Source: Desulfohalobiaceae bacterium (GTDB lineage Bacteria; Desulfobacterota; Desulfovibrionia; Desulfovibrionales; Desulfothermaceae). Taken from it: a stretch of DNA of 45,853 bases. Location of the stretch: contig JAIPEP010000005.1 of NCBI GenBank assembly GCA_021737085.1, positions 1 to 45,853 of the forward strand, written 5' to 3'. The position numbers and the translations under genes were made by a program. Every line of letters starts with the position of its first letter. The stretch's first letter is position 1. Shown here piece after piece: positions 36,251 to 45,266 of this stretch. The notes under the pieces were generated by a model, which saw only the letters and a list, made by a program, of their open reading frames with translations, had not been told where the DNA came from and did not search any database.

Positions 36251-36370
36251 AACTTTATCTTTGCTGCTGGTTTGGGGGTAATACGTCCTGATGCCTTGCA
36301 CTAAATCTTTTTAAGGAAGAGGACAAGGCTTGGCAATCGAATACAGACTTAGTGGACAATGGAGATACGC

Positions 36371-37309
36371 ATGGGAAGGCTGGCTAGTCTGATTCCCTAT
36401 ATGCTCGTGGTTCTAGCTCCGTTGATATGGAGCACCAATTTTGTCCTAGGCAAGGTGTTGATCAAGGACCTTTCACCATTTGTGATCTCTGCCTGTAGAT
36501 TTGGTGTAGCCAGTGTTTTGCTGACTTGTCTCCTCTGGTTCAAGGAGGGATTCTCTTTACCTTCCCCATCTACCTGGCCCTACATCGTTATTGCTGGTTT
36601 GACCGGGGTCTTTGGATTCAACACTTTGATATATTTGGGCCTCTGGTACACCACGTCCATAAACACATCTATTATTAACGCCTTCAATCCCGTGTTGGTG
36701 GGTATATTGGCCATAGTTTGGCTAAAGGAAAGCCTGGACTGGAAGCGTTTTGGGGCCTTTTTCGTATCCATACTGGGTGTGTTCTTAATCACCATACACG
36801 GATCCTGGAAGATCCTCATGTCTCTGCAGTTCAATCCGGGAGATCTGATCATATTCGCTAACACTTTTGTCTGGGCAGTCTATTCCATTTCCGGGAAGAA
36901 GATGATGCAGGAGCTCTCTGTGTTGGCAGCAACTACTTACGCCAATTGGGTAGGCATACTTTTTTTGGTCCCCACAGCAATTTTTACCTGGCAAAGTGAC
37001 GGAAGCCCGTTTCTGAATTTTCATATTTGGGGAGGACTAGTATATTTGGGAGTATTTGCTTCCTTTATAGCCTTTCTGTCCTGGTACTATGCCATAGACA
37101 AGCTGGGACCAACTGTGGCAGCCAACTTCTACAATCTCATTCCGGTATTCGTATCTATTTTAGCTATTGTCTTTCTGGGCGAAAGAATACATCTCTATCA
37201 TATAATAGGCACTTTGCTTGTTCTTCTGGGCATCTATCTGGGAAGCGGCTACGCTCTGGATATTTTCCTTGGCCTTAAGTGGAGGATATTAAACAGGAAA
37301 TTGATTTAG
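36371..37309 (+). CDS. EamA-family (DMT) transporter
   Basis: A ~312-residue inner-membrane protein with about ten membrane helices in two EamA repeats (IWSTNFVLGKVLIKDLSP in the first, FVWAVYSISGKKMMQELSV in the second). Such proteins export or import small metabolites; the substrate cannot be told. ATG 36371 has GGAG 6 nt upstream and is preferred to ATG 36359. The gene is visibly less GC-rich in third positions than its neighbours, which could mean later acquisition. Confidence 0.9.
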   Translation: MGRLASLIPYMLVVLAPLIWSTNFVLGKVLIKDLSPFVISACRFGVASVLLTCLLWFKEGFSLPSPSTWPYIVIAGLTGVFGFNTLIYLGLWYTTSINTSIINAFNPVLVGILAIVWLKESLDWKRFGAFFVSILGVFLITIHGSWKILMSLQFNPGDLIIFANTFVWAVYSISGKKMMQELSVLAATTYANWVGILFLVPTAIFTWQSDGSPFLNFHIWGGLVYLGVFASFIAFLSWYYAIDKLGPTVAANFYNLIPVFVSILAIVFLGERIHLYHIIGTLLVLLGIYLGSGYALDIFLGLKWRILNRKLI

Positions 37310-37342
37310 TAGAGGATTTTCAGCCCTGCCAAGGCAGTTAAC

Positions 37343-37930
37343 TCAGTCCGTACCGCTACGGTTTTGCCACAGACTTCTGTAATCTTCCCGTAATTGGTTT
37401 ACGGCCTCTCGGACCTCGTCCATGTATTGCTTTTCCTTGTTGGACACGAACCGCATTGCCCAGGCATCCGGCCGGGCGCGAACGATGCTTCCTGCCGGCA
37501 CATAGGTGAGATGCTCCAGGGTGGCGCGCATGATCACAGCGCCCATGCCGATCCATATGCCGTGGGCCAGAGTTGCACTGTACAGTGTGCTTCGCATGGC
37601 CAGAAAACAATCCTCCCCGATGTCGCACGGGCCGTGAATGGCCGTACCATGGGCCACCGAGGTCCTGGCCCCAATGGTTACCGTGGCACCGCCATGACTG
37701 TGGATGATCACCCCGTCCTGGATGGTGACCTCTTCGCCGATGTGGATGGGCGCCACCGAGCCGTCGGAACCGCGCTCGTCAGCCCGGATCACAGCCAGAG
37801 GCGCGACAAACACGTTTTTATCGATAGTCACATTGCCGATGATCTGGGCCGAGGGGTCGATAACCGCAGTAGGATGAATCTGGGGATAGTCACCCGCTGG
37901 ATTGGGTCGAATACCATTGTAATGAGACAT
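37343..37930 (-). CDS. Gamma-carbonic anhydrase-like hexapeptide protein
   Basis: A 195-residue left-handed beta-helix protein of the Cam/YrdA-type family. The zinc-ligand histidines are in VIIHSHGG and VAHGTAIHGP, and the active-site arginine-aspartate-glutamate pattern in VIRADERG. This supports a gamma-class carbonic anhydrase that interconverts CO2 and bicarbonate, although some relatives are ferripyochelin-binding-like with no activity shown. A charged helix ends it (KEKQYMDEVREAVNQLREDY). ATG 37930 has AAGGAG upstream. Convergent with the EamA gene. Confidence 0.85.
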   Translation of the reverse strand: MSHYNGIRPNPAGDYPQIHPTAVIDPSAQIIGNVTIDKNVFVAPLAVIRADERGSDGSVAPIHIGEEVTIQDGVIIHSHGGATVTIGARTSVAHGTAIHGPCDIGEDCFLAMRSTLYSATLAHGIWIGMGAVIMRATLEHLTYVPAGSIVRARPDAWAMRFVSNKEKQYMDEVREAVNQLREDYRSLWQNRSGTD

Positions 37931-38533
37931 GGTTTAACTCCTTGCAGTCGCTAGTTTTCCTTGCCGAGGGCCGCTGTCCCAGCAAGTATTCCGCATGCGT
38001 CCGGATCGTGGAGAGCAGGCAATCCAGGGCGCCCAATCAGAGATAGTAATAGGAAAACCGAATAACGGCTAAATGGACCTGGACTCCTCACTCTAGCAAG
38101 ATATTACGGCTTTGATTCTGAGTCAAAGGGGGCTACCTGCCAGGCCTGCCAGTAGTCCCGGCTTCCTACCAAATAATACCTTCGAATAACATTCTGGTTC
38201 CTGATTAGCCAATATGGGCGCAACTTCAACCAATTGGAATAAAGTACCAGGCTCATTTTATTCCCGTGGATCCGTTGGGGGAGGCCAGTTTCGCGGTAAG
38301 CGAGTCCTTAGTTCCCGGCAAGGAGAAAGGAGCTCGCGGATTGCCGTCATCCTCCCCGGCCGCCAAGCCGCACGGGATACTCGACTTCTGGGGAATGATC
38401 GTGGATGGACAAGAAGGGGCGGTTGTTGTTATCATAATTGTCAACTCGTTTCGGCCTCAGGTTCGGGAGTGCGATAGGGGCCGACGTCGTTCTGAGCAGG
38501 TTTTGCGCAAGTCCAAAAAAGGAAGGAAAGGAC
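37931..38533. other. Gene-free stretch, about 600 bp
   Basis: I find no convincing coding frame here; the short frames lack ribosome sites and family motifs. It presumably holds the divergent promoters of the carbonic-anhydrase-like gene and the OmpA-type lipoprotein gene. I see no riboswitch, clear terminator or repeat. Confidence 0.5.
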
Positions 38534-39184
38534 ATGCGAATGCGAATTCTCGCTCTGCTTGTGGCCTGTGCGTTTTTGAGCGCGGTTCTCTTTGGCTGTG
38601 CCGGAGCGAGCAAGCAACAGTCGGGCACTGCAGTCGGCGCAGCGACCGGAGCCGGGCTCGGCGCCATCTTGGGGCAGGCCATCGGCAAGGACACCAAGGG
38701 CACGCTCATCGGAGCCGGCGCCGGGGCCATCGTTGGCGCCATAGCCGGTAATCAGGTGGGCAGGTACATGGATCAGCAGGAGCGCGAGATGCGCGAGGCC
38801 TTGGCCCAGCAGGAGCAGGCCAGCATACGGAGGGAGAGGGAGATCCTCCAGGCCACGTTCGACGAGGATCTTTTCTTCGGCTTCGATTCCTCCAGACTGA
38901 AGGAGGGCGGCCTGAGGGAACTAGATCGCGTCGCGGACGTGCTCACCAAATACCGCAAGACAACCATTCTGGTGGAAGGCCATACGGACAAGAGCGGTCC
39001 CGAGGAATACAACCAGAAGCTTTCCGAGCGCCGGGCAGAGGCGGTGAAGAACGCCCTGGTCCAGAGGGGGGTGGTCGAGGAGCGCATCAAGGCTGTGGGC
39101 TTTGGCGAAACACAGCCAGTATCCTCCGATCCGGCCCAGAACAGGCGGGTGGAGCTCTATATCACGCCCATCACCAAAGGATAG
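38534..39184 (+). CDS. OmpA-domain lipoprotein with glycine-zipper
   Basis: A 216-residue outer-membrane lipoprotein. The signal peptide ends in the lipobox AVLFGC with the acylated cysteine near residue 18. A glycine-zipper segment follows (GTAVGAATGAGLGAILGQAI, then GAGAGAIVGAIAGNQVG, about 30-75). The OmpA C-terminal peptidoglycan-binding domain (about 95-216) has VEGHTDKSGPEEYNQKLSERRAEAV and ends NRRVELYITP. Architecture resembles YfiB/YiaD-type proteins that anchor the outer membrane to the wall. ATG 38534 has GGAAAGGAC upstream. The ~240 bp after it has no gene. Confidence 0.9.
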   Translation: MRMRILALLVACAFLSAVLFGCAGASKQQSGTAVGAATGAGLGAILGQAIGKDTKGTLIGAGAGAIVGAIAGNQVGRYMDQQEREMREALAQQEQASIRREREILQATFDEDLFFGFDSSRLKEGGLRELDRVADVLTKYRKTTILVEGHTDKSGPEEYNQKLSERRAEAVKNALVQRGVVEERIKAVGFGETQPVSSDPAQNRRVELYITPITKG

Positions 39185-39424
39185 CCCGGGGGAGGAAGGC
39201 CCGTCCCCTGCTTGCTGAAAAAGAAAGTCATACACAAAGCCGAAATCCCTATCCCGCAACGGTGCAGCGGCGTAGAGAAACCCCGGGGACCTTGAGGTGG
39301 TTAATCCGGTTGGACAGGTCTGCGCTGGTACTTGGCTACTGCACTGTTTTTCCTCGGATAGCACAAACACAAAAAGTATGTTTTGTTGCATCTTAAGAGG
39401 CTTTTCTGTACAGAATCACACTTT

Positions 39425-39808
39425 TTACTCCAGCAAAGTGTCGATAGCCTCTAGTAAAGCGTCTTTGCTGATGGGTTTGCCTATGAAATACCTCCCGCCT
39501 ATATTTTGTAGCGGCGAAGACTGCTGCTTGTCTTCCTGGGAAGCCAAGGCCGTGAGAAAAACTACCTGGATTTGCTGCGTCTTGGGGTCTTCCAAGAGGG
39601 ACGCGGCTACTTCATCTCCGGACATGTCCGGCATGACAATATCCAAAAGGATCAAGTCCGGCTGATAGGCCCGGGCTTCCTTTAGGGCATCTGTTCCATT
39701 GTGCACTGTCCGCACTTGGAACTTTCCGGTCATTTCCAAGTGGCCCTTAGCGAAAAAGCAAAAGTCCTCCTCGTCATCCACCAAGAGTATCTTTTTCGGA
39801 CTGCTCAT
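39425..39808 (-). CDS. Single-domain response regulator (CheY-like)
   Basis: A 127-residue receiver with no output domain. Acidic pocket D11-D12, phosphoacceptor D56 in LILLDIVMPDMSG, the threonine in FLTALAS and the lysine in IGKPIS are all present. ATG 39808 has a GGAAGGG site 6 nt upstream and lies inside the end of the kinase gene (35-nt overlap), so it is the probable phosphotransfer partner of that kinase. A receiver without output must act through protein contact or a phosphorelay. A 12-bp palindrome (TTCTGTACAGAA, 39404-39415) follows it. Confidence 0.93.
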   Translation of the reverse strand: MSSPKKILLVDDEEDFCFFAKGHLEMTGKFQVRTVHNGTDALKEARAYQPDLILLDIVMPDMSGDEVAASLLEDPKTQQIQVVFLTALASQEDKQQSSPLQNIGGRYFIGKPISKDALLEAIDTLLE

Positions 39809-42071
39809 AAATTTCCCTTCCTTTGTCTGCCGGTAGAAGTTTAATCCTGAATTTAGTCCCTTCGCCTTCCTTACTTTCCAGCTCAATATGGCCCCCATGC
39901 CGTTCAATAATCAGAGAGGCTATGCTTAGCCCCAATCCGGTACCCTTTTCCGCTTGTTTTGTGGTGTAAAAGGGCTCAAAGATGTTAGATGCCACCTCTT
40001 TTGGCATACCCGGGCCATTGTCCTCGATTTCCACAACCACCCACGAGTCTGAAGAAGAGCCACTTCCCGCGGAGATTGTTGTTGGATTTGGGGGGTAGTT
40101 TTCTTCCTTGCTCGAGTATTGGGCATTCAACTCCTGATAGCCAACTATCTGTTGATTGTCCGTGCGGGCCGAGTCCAAGGCAGATTTGGCCTGTTTCAAA
40201 ACAGTCTTCCCGTCCTGCCCGTGGTTCGGAAAAAGGGTGTATCCCAGAAAAGCACTCAAATGGATCTGCTGTTTAGAGACAATAGGCTCGGTTAAGGTCT
40301 TAAGAATACGGGCTCCGACACGGGAAGCAGTTTGTTCGTCGGGAAGATCCTGAAGTAGACAGAGGAAGATATTCGAGGTGAGATGCGCTACAAAGTCGTT
40401 CTCCCGGACGGATTGGACAAAACGGCTCTCGATAGTTCGCATACAGTGTTCATCCAGGTGGCTAGTACTTTGTTCGGTTTGCGGGGCAACGACTTTGAGC
40501 TCCACGAGGGAGATCATCAAATTGCCAGGGGAGTCTTTGCACAGCCTTAAAGCCTGTTGTAAGCGGGAGAGGCCTTGTCTGCGGCCCAGAACAGCGTATT
40601 TATCAAAAGAGGTTTCGGACAGATTGACTCCTCTTACCCCGGAGACCTCAGTTTGTGAAAAAGGTTGGACATAGGTCTGTATATGTATATTCCCGTTATT
40701 TTCCATGGCCTCTACAGCATTATTCAGAATGTTCAGAAAAACCTGCTGCAGAGTGGTTTTGTCCGCTCGGACCAGGAGGCCGTTATGCTTGAAACTGGTT
40801 GTTACCTGGATATTGGCTTGAGTGAGTTTATGCTGGGTGAATTCGAGGCTCTCTTCCAAGAGACTACGGATATCGGCTGTCTCAAAGGAGAAGTCCGAGC
40901 TGCGGGAGAATTGCAGTACATCGTTTATGATTCTATTGGCCCGATGTGTTGCCGATTTGATGTTGTTTATGCTCTCTTGGGCCAGTTCGTTTTTATTGTA
41001 CCCGAGCTCTTCCAAAAACTCCACACCGAGGACAACAATTTCCAGAGGATTGCGTATTTGATGGGCAATTCCCGAAGCCATGCGGCCCACGGCTTCCATC
41101 TTGTTTTTCTGGATAAGCTGATCCTGAGTCTTTTTCAGGCGATCATAGGCGTTGCGCAGGGCGCGCTCGGATTTGACATTTTCTGTAATGTCCTTGCTTA
41201 CAGCGGAAATAGCCTCGATTGCGCCAGTTGTGGAGTCCCGGACCGGACTAAGCACGTTGAGTGACCAACGATCCTTATCCGGATTGTGAGAGACAAATTG
41301 GGTAGGCTCATTTTTTCCTAGCACATTATCTAAGTTGGATTGAAACAACTTGCTTTCTTCTGGAGAATGAAAAGTGCTAAAGTACTTGTTAAGAGCCTGG
41401 CCTTCTTCCACTCCTAGCTCGGAAAGCATTTTATCGTTAACATAAAGGAGCTTACATTGTGAATCCAGCATAAAAACCGGCGAATCTATAGACTGGACAA
41501 GTGCATGATAGCTTTCTTGTAGATCTTGTATATTTTTATTTATATCATGGGCTACGCATTCTATAATATAACCAAACAAGAGGGCAAATACCCATATAAA
41601 AGGCAGGCGCAAAGCATACATAGCTGCCTGCTCTCCATGAAGCTGACCAGAGGCATACATTATCCAGCCATAGATTATTATAAACATGAAAGTATTTAAC
41701 ATTAGGTACTTTAAGTTTCGGCTCATTGCAGAGATCCCTATTATAAGAAAATAAATTATGAAAAAATAGGAATCCGTTTGTCCGATCAGATACATGCCCA
41801 GAGCTATCATGAAAGTATCAAAAGCTGCGAGCAGATAGTAGAATCGCTTTTGATGGAAGTAGTGTTCCGGAAGCTTGGGGATTATCAGATTGGTCCCCAA
41901 GTAGAGGGCAACATACACATAAGCCAAGCGAGCATTAAGCATGCTGCTTGATTCAACAACCAGCATATAGGCAATAACAATGGTAATGGTCAGCCGAATA
42001 TAGAAGATGTTGTTCTTACGGCTAAAGAATGGTGAGAGGCTACTTTTTGCGGAAGTTGTGTCTTTTTGCAT
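39774..42071 (-). CDS. Membrane PAS histidine kinase with degenerate GGDEF nested in its ATPase domain
   Basis: A 765-residue sensor kinase. About six membrane helices (23-172), a PAS domain (about 190-295), a HisKA domain with H337 in GIAHQIRNP, then the ATPase. The N box is at 447-456 (LNILNNAVEAM), but G1 (DNGPG, 684-688), the F box (FEPFYTT, 698-704) and G2 (GTGLGL, 710-715) come over 225 residues later. Between them, about residues 470-672 (nt 40055-40664), lies an insert whose core (about 494-648) follows the GGDEF fold: GRRQGLSRLQQAL, then RENDFVAHLTSNIF in place of the GGDEF signature, then FLGYTLFPNHGQDGKTVLKQ. TSNIF replaces GGDEF, so cyclase activity should be absent, but RxxD (R556-D559) is five residues before it, as in the c-di-GMP inhibitory site. 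The gene is AT-rich relative to its neighbours. Confidence 0.9.
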   Translation of the reverse strand: MQKDTTSAKSSLSPFFSRKNNIFYIRLTITIVIAYMLVVESSSMLNARLAYVYVALYLGTNLIIPKLPEHYFHQKRFYYLLAAFDTFMIALGMYLIGQTDSYFFIIYFLIIGISAMSRNLKYLMLNTFMFIIIYGWIMYASGQLHGEQAAMYALRLPFIWVFALLFGYIIECVAHDINKNIQDLQESYHALVQSIDSPVFMLDSQCKLLYVNDKMLSELGVEEGQALNKYFSTFHSPEESKLFQSNLDNVLGKNEPTQFVSHNPDKDRWSLNVLSPVRDSTTGAIEAISAVSKDITENVKSERALRNAYDRLKKTQDQLIQKNKMEAVGRMASGIAHQIRNPLEIVVLGVEFLEELGYNKNELAQESINNIKSATHRANRIINDVLQFSRSSDFSFETADIRSLLEESLEFTQHKLTQANIQVTTSFKHNGLLVRADKTTLQQVFLNILNNAVEAMENNGNIHIQTYVQPFSQTEVSGVRGVNLSETSFDKYAVLGRRQGLSRLQQALRLCKDSPGNLMISLVELKVVAPQTEQSTSHLDEHCMRTIESRFVQSVRENDFVAHLTSNIFLCLLQDLPDEQTASRVGARILKTLTEPIVSKQQIHLSAFLGYTLFPNHGQDGKTVLKQAKSALDSARTDNQQIVGYQELNAQYSSKEENYPPNPTTISAGSGSSSDSWVVVEIEDNGPGMPKEVASNIFEPFYTTKQAEKGTGLGLSIASLIIERHGGHIELESKEGEGTKFRIKLLPADKGREIYEQSEKDTLGG

Positions 42072-42204
42072 AACACTGCTTATTAGTTGTTGGTAAGTTG
42101 GAAAAGTTGAATCTGCATTTAAAAAGAGTTAATAAGTGCAACCCAATTATGTATTCTGGGATATATTCTTTATTTAAGAGGTGCCACGGAATACAGCTCA
42201 ATAT

Positions 42205-45204
42205 TTATTCAACATGGAGCTCTTGTACAATCCAACTAAATTTTTCAGTTAACTGCGGATCAAATTGGGTGCCCATGCAGCGCTTGAGCTCCCCGATAGC
42301 CTCTTCCCGGCTCATAGCCTTGCGATAGGGGCGATCGCTGGTCATGCTGTCGTAGGCGTCCGCGATAGCCAGGCCCCGGCACTCCAGGGGTATGTCTTCG
42401 CCGGACAGACCCAGGGGGTATCCCTGTCCGTCCCATCTTTCGTGATGCTTGAGAATCCAGTCCGCAATAGGTGCCAGATCGGGAATGGACTGGGCGATGC
42501 GATGGCCGATTTCGCTGTGCTTTTGCATCTCCCGCCATTCCTCCTCGGTCAGTGGCCCCGGCTTGAACAGGATGCGGTCCGGGATGCCCACTTTCCCCAA
42601 ATCGTGAAACTGGGCCAATAAGAGCAAATCGTTTATCCTGTCCTCGGGCAATTCCAAGGAGCGGGCCAATGAAGCCACCAGCCCCTGAAGTCGTTCGCTG
42701 TGTCCCTCGGTGATGAAGTCCCGGGCCTCGAGAGCGCGGGTCAGGGCCTGGACAGCGACATTGCGGCCGCTTCCCTCCCTTTGCATCTTTTCCCTGTACA
42801 TCCGGTTGTCCGCCTCGCGAAACAGGGCCTGCATATCCAAGGGGCCTTGTTCACTCACGGTGTATCCTATGGACAGGGAAAGGGGAATCTGAGGGTTGCT
42901 ATTGTTGTATTCCTCTGCGGATTTCCTGAGGCGCAGCGCCAGTTTTTCTACTATGCTCCGATCCGTTCCCGGGACAAGGATCGCGAATTCATCTCCACCT
43001 ATTCGGGCGATGATGTCGCTGGAGCGGAAATTTTTTCTAAGTATTTCTGCCGTGTTGATGAGCAATTCATCCCCGGATTGGTGTCCCAGGCTGTCGTTGA
43101 TGAACTTGAGCCCGTCCACATCGCAGGAGATGAGCCCCATGGGGGAGTGACGTCCGTCGCTGAGCCTATTCATCTCCTCCTCGAAGAAGTTGCGGTTGTA
43201 GAGCCAGGTTAGAGTATCGCTGAAGCTCATGTGGCGAAGGCTTTTCTCGGCTTTCTTGCGCTCGGTGATGTCCACGATCGCCAATAGCACCATTGGCTCG
43301 CCTTGGTGCTGCAGCAGCGTGCTGGAGACCAGAAAGGTAAATTCCCATTCCTCTTCTTCCCGGATAAGGGTCAGGGTCGTCTCCACCTGGTTAAAGCTCT
43401 GGCCGGTCCGGAAAGTCTCCCTGACTGTTCGGCGAATAGTGCATTGCTCGCACTGGGCTCCGAAACCGCATCCACTGGGATGGTCCAGATGGTGGATACA
43501 GCGCAGGACCTCGCCCCCACGCTGTTCTTTTAGGCTGTCCTCGGATAAGCCGATGAAGTCGGTGGAATATTTGTTTGCCTTTTTTACTCGCCTATCACTG
43601 TCCAAAAGCAGCATAATGAGAGGCGCGTTATCGTAAATGGCCTCCAGTTCCTCTCTGCTCTCTCTTAGCTCCTCCTCGGCTCGCTTACGTCCAGTGATAT
43701 CCCGAAATGATGCCAGTAGGGCGTCTTGGCCGCTCCAATTCGTCTCCGTGGCTCTCAGCTCCGCTACATTGGTATCTCCGGACTCGGAGAGAAGTTCAAT
43801 TTCCGTGCTAGATCCCGGAGTGAGAGGGTATCCGAATTGTTTTCCCAAAAGCTCCTCCTGCTTCCGGCCTAGCATTTCAGTGGCCGCCGGATTGAGGAAG
43901 CGGATCACCCCATCCCGATCGAGCACCATGAGCCCATCCGCATTTAGCTGCACCAAGGTGTCCAGCTTGTCGTGGGCGGCCATCAAGCGCTCCTCCCCCT
44001 CTTTTCTGGCGCTGATGTCGGTGATTATGCCCACTAGGACAGGCGAAGACCCATCCGCAAGGCTCATCCGCGTGCCCACTAGATTGCCCCAGAATCGGGT
44101 GTCGTCCTTTCGCCGGTAGAGACGCTCGGTATCCACGTAGTCTATCTCTCCTCGGATGAGCCGATTCATTTGCTGCTGTGCCTCGAGCCACTGCGGCTCG
44201 CAGGTATGGTCCAGATAGGCCGTGCCTATGAGCTCTTTGAGCTCATAGGCTAGCATCTCCGCCATCCGCTCGTTGGCGAAGGTTATGCCACCTTGGGGAT
44301 TGACCAGGATGATGCCGGAAGGCGCGGTATCCAGGATCGCCCGGAGCTTTTTCTCTGCCCCGCGCAGCTGGATCTCCTTTTCCTGCAGGGAGTCCCGGGA
44401 TCGGGCGAGGTCACGGAAAAGACCCTCATAGGGCCGCAGGAGGAGGTCGGAGACAAGGGCCCGGTATATGAAGAAAACAGAGACCAGCTTGAGCAAGTGG
44501 CCCAGGAAGTTGAAAACTCCGTAAACATCCGTATAAAGGGTAAAGGAGAGCTCGGAGGCGAGGGTGGCCCCGATGGCCGCAAGGAGGAAACGGAGGCTGC
44601 TTCTGGGGAAGCTCTCCCGCTGCCGCCAGAAGAGCCATGCTGCAGCCGCCAGAATAGCACAGACGAGGTATTCCCCGCCTATCTTGGCGGGTGTAAGCCC
44701 CAGACCTTGGACGTACATGGCGGGAAATAACCCCGAAAAAACGGCCGAGAGCAGTGCCCCGGTCAACAGGCCATATACGACGAGGAGGGCGCCCGCGGGC
44801 AAGCGGCGTTGTGAGCCGAGCAGGAGTGCCGCGGCAAGGAGGGACAGAGATTCCACAAAACGGGTGGCAATCCAGAGCTGGGTGGGCAGATTGGAACCCC
44901 GGTCGGGGAATACGCCCATACCGGTGTAAGCAAGGGTGTGCAGGAGATCCAGCCCGGCGATACAACCATAGGCCACCGCGAGCAGGAACAGGGTATTGCT
45001 GCTAACGATATGGCGCGTGTTCCAGCCTATGCTGAAGACGCTGACAGCCACGCCTACGGCAAGAAGTTCGATTAGGGAATGATACAGCAGGTAATTGGCG
45101 GTGCTTACTCCGTACAGGGCTGCCGTGCCCAGAAGGCCCAGCAGGACGAAAAATGCATAGCGCCAAAGGGGAGAGGTCCGTTCACCAATTATATCGTTGT
45201 TCAT
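42205..45204 (-). CDS. MASE3-PAS3-GGDEF-HD-GYP c-di-GMP cyclase/phosphodiesterase
   Basis: A 999-residue membrane protein. Residues about 10-250 are a seven-to-eight-helix MASE3-like sensor. Three PAS domains follow (about 285-400, 410-505, 515-650); the third has a cysteine cluster C579, C585, C588 in HPSGCGFGAQCEQC. The GGDEF domain (about 655-810) has an intact signature G736-F740 and an intact RxxD inhibitory site R727-D730. The C terminus is an HD-GYP phosphodiesterase with HDLGK (867-871) and HHERWDGQGYP (920-930). Both catalytic halves look complete, so the protein could make and break c-di-GMP. It lies between the KaiB-like gene and the kinase, same strand. Confidence 0.93.
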   Translation of the reverse strand: MNNDIIGERTSPLWRYAFFVLLGLLGTAALYGVSTANYLLYHSLIELLAVGVAVSVFSIGWNTRHIVSSNTLFLLAVAYGCIAGLDLLHTLAYTGMGVFPDRGSNLPTQLWIATRFVESLSLLAAALLLGSQRRLPAGALLVVYGLLTGALLSAVFSGLFPAMYVQGLGLTPAKIGGEYLVCAILAAAAWLFWRQRESFPRSSLRFLLAAIGATLASELSFTLYTDVYGVFNFLGHLLKLVSVFFIYRALVSDLLLRPYEGLFRDLARSRDSLQEKEIQLRGAEKKLRAILDTAPSGIILVNPQGGITFANERMAEMLAYELKELIGTAYLDHTCEPQWLEAQQQMNRLIRGEIDYVDTERLYRRKDDTRFWGNLVGTRMSLADGSSPVLVGIITDISARKEGEERLMAAHDKLDTLVQLNADGLMVLDRDGVIRFLNPAATEMLGRKQEELLGKQFGYPLTPGSSTEIELLSESGDTNVAELRATETNWSGQDALLASFRDITGRKRAEEELRESREELEAIYDNAPLIMLLLDSDRRVKKANKYSTDFIGLSEDSLKEQRGGEVLRCIHHLDHPSGCGFGAQCEQCTIRRTVRETFRTGQSFNQVETTLTLIREEEEWEFTFLVSSTLLQHQGEPMVLLAIVDITERKKAEKSLRHMSFSDTLTWLYNRNFFEEEMNRLSDGRHSPMGLISCDVDGLKFINDSLGHQSGDELLINTAEILRKNFRSSDIIARIGGDEFAILVPGTDRSIVEKLALRLRKSAEEYNNSNPQIPLSLSIGYTVSEQGPLDMQALFREADNRMYREKMQREGSGRNVAVQALTRALEARDFITEGHSERLQGLVASLARSLELPEDRINDLLLLAQFHDLGKVGIPDRILFKPGPLTEEEWREMQKHSEIGHRIAQSIPDLAPIADWILKHHERWDGQGYPLGLSGEDIPLECRGLAIADAYDSMTSDRPYRKAMSREEAIGELKRCMGTQFDPQLTEKFSWIVQELHVE

Positions 45205-45266
45205 TTAAAATCGCGTAGGGGAATAAATGCGCAGCAAAAAAGATTCTGGGTGAGGTACCGAATCGC

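Noticed and set aside
37931-38533. Riboswitch or small RNA in the 600-bp gap
   Set aside because: No conserved core of a known riboswitch was recognised.
39404-39415. LexA-type operator TTCTGTACAGAA
   Set aside because: Perfect palindrome but much shorter than a LexA box and downstream of the response regulator, so no regulatory role is evident.
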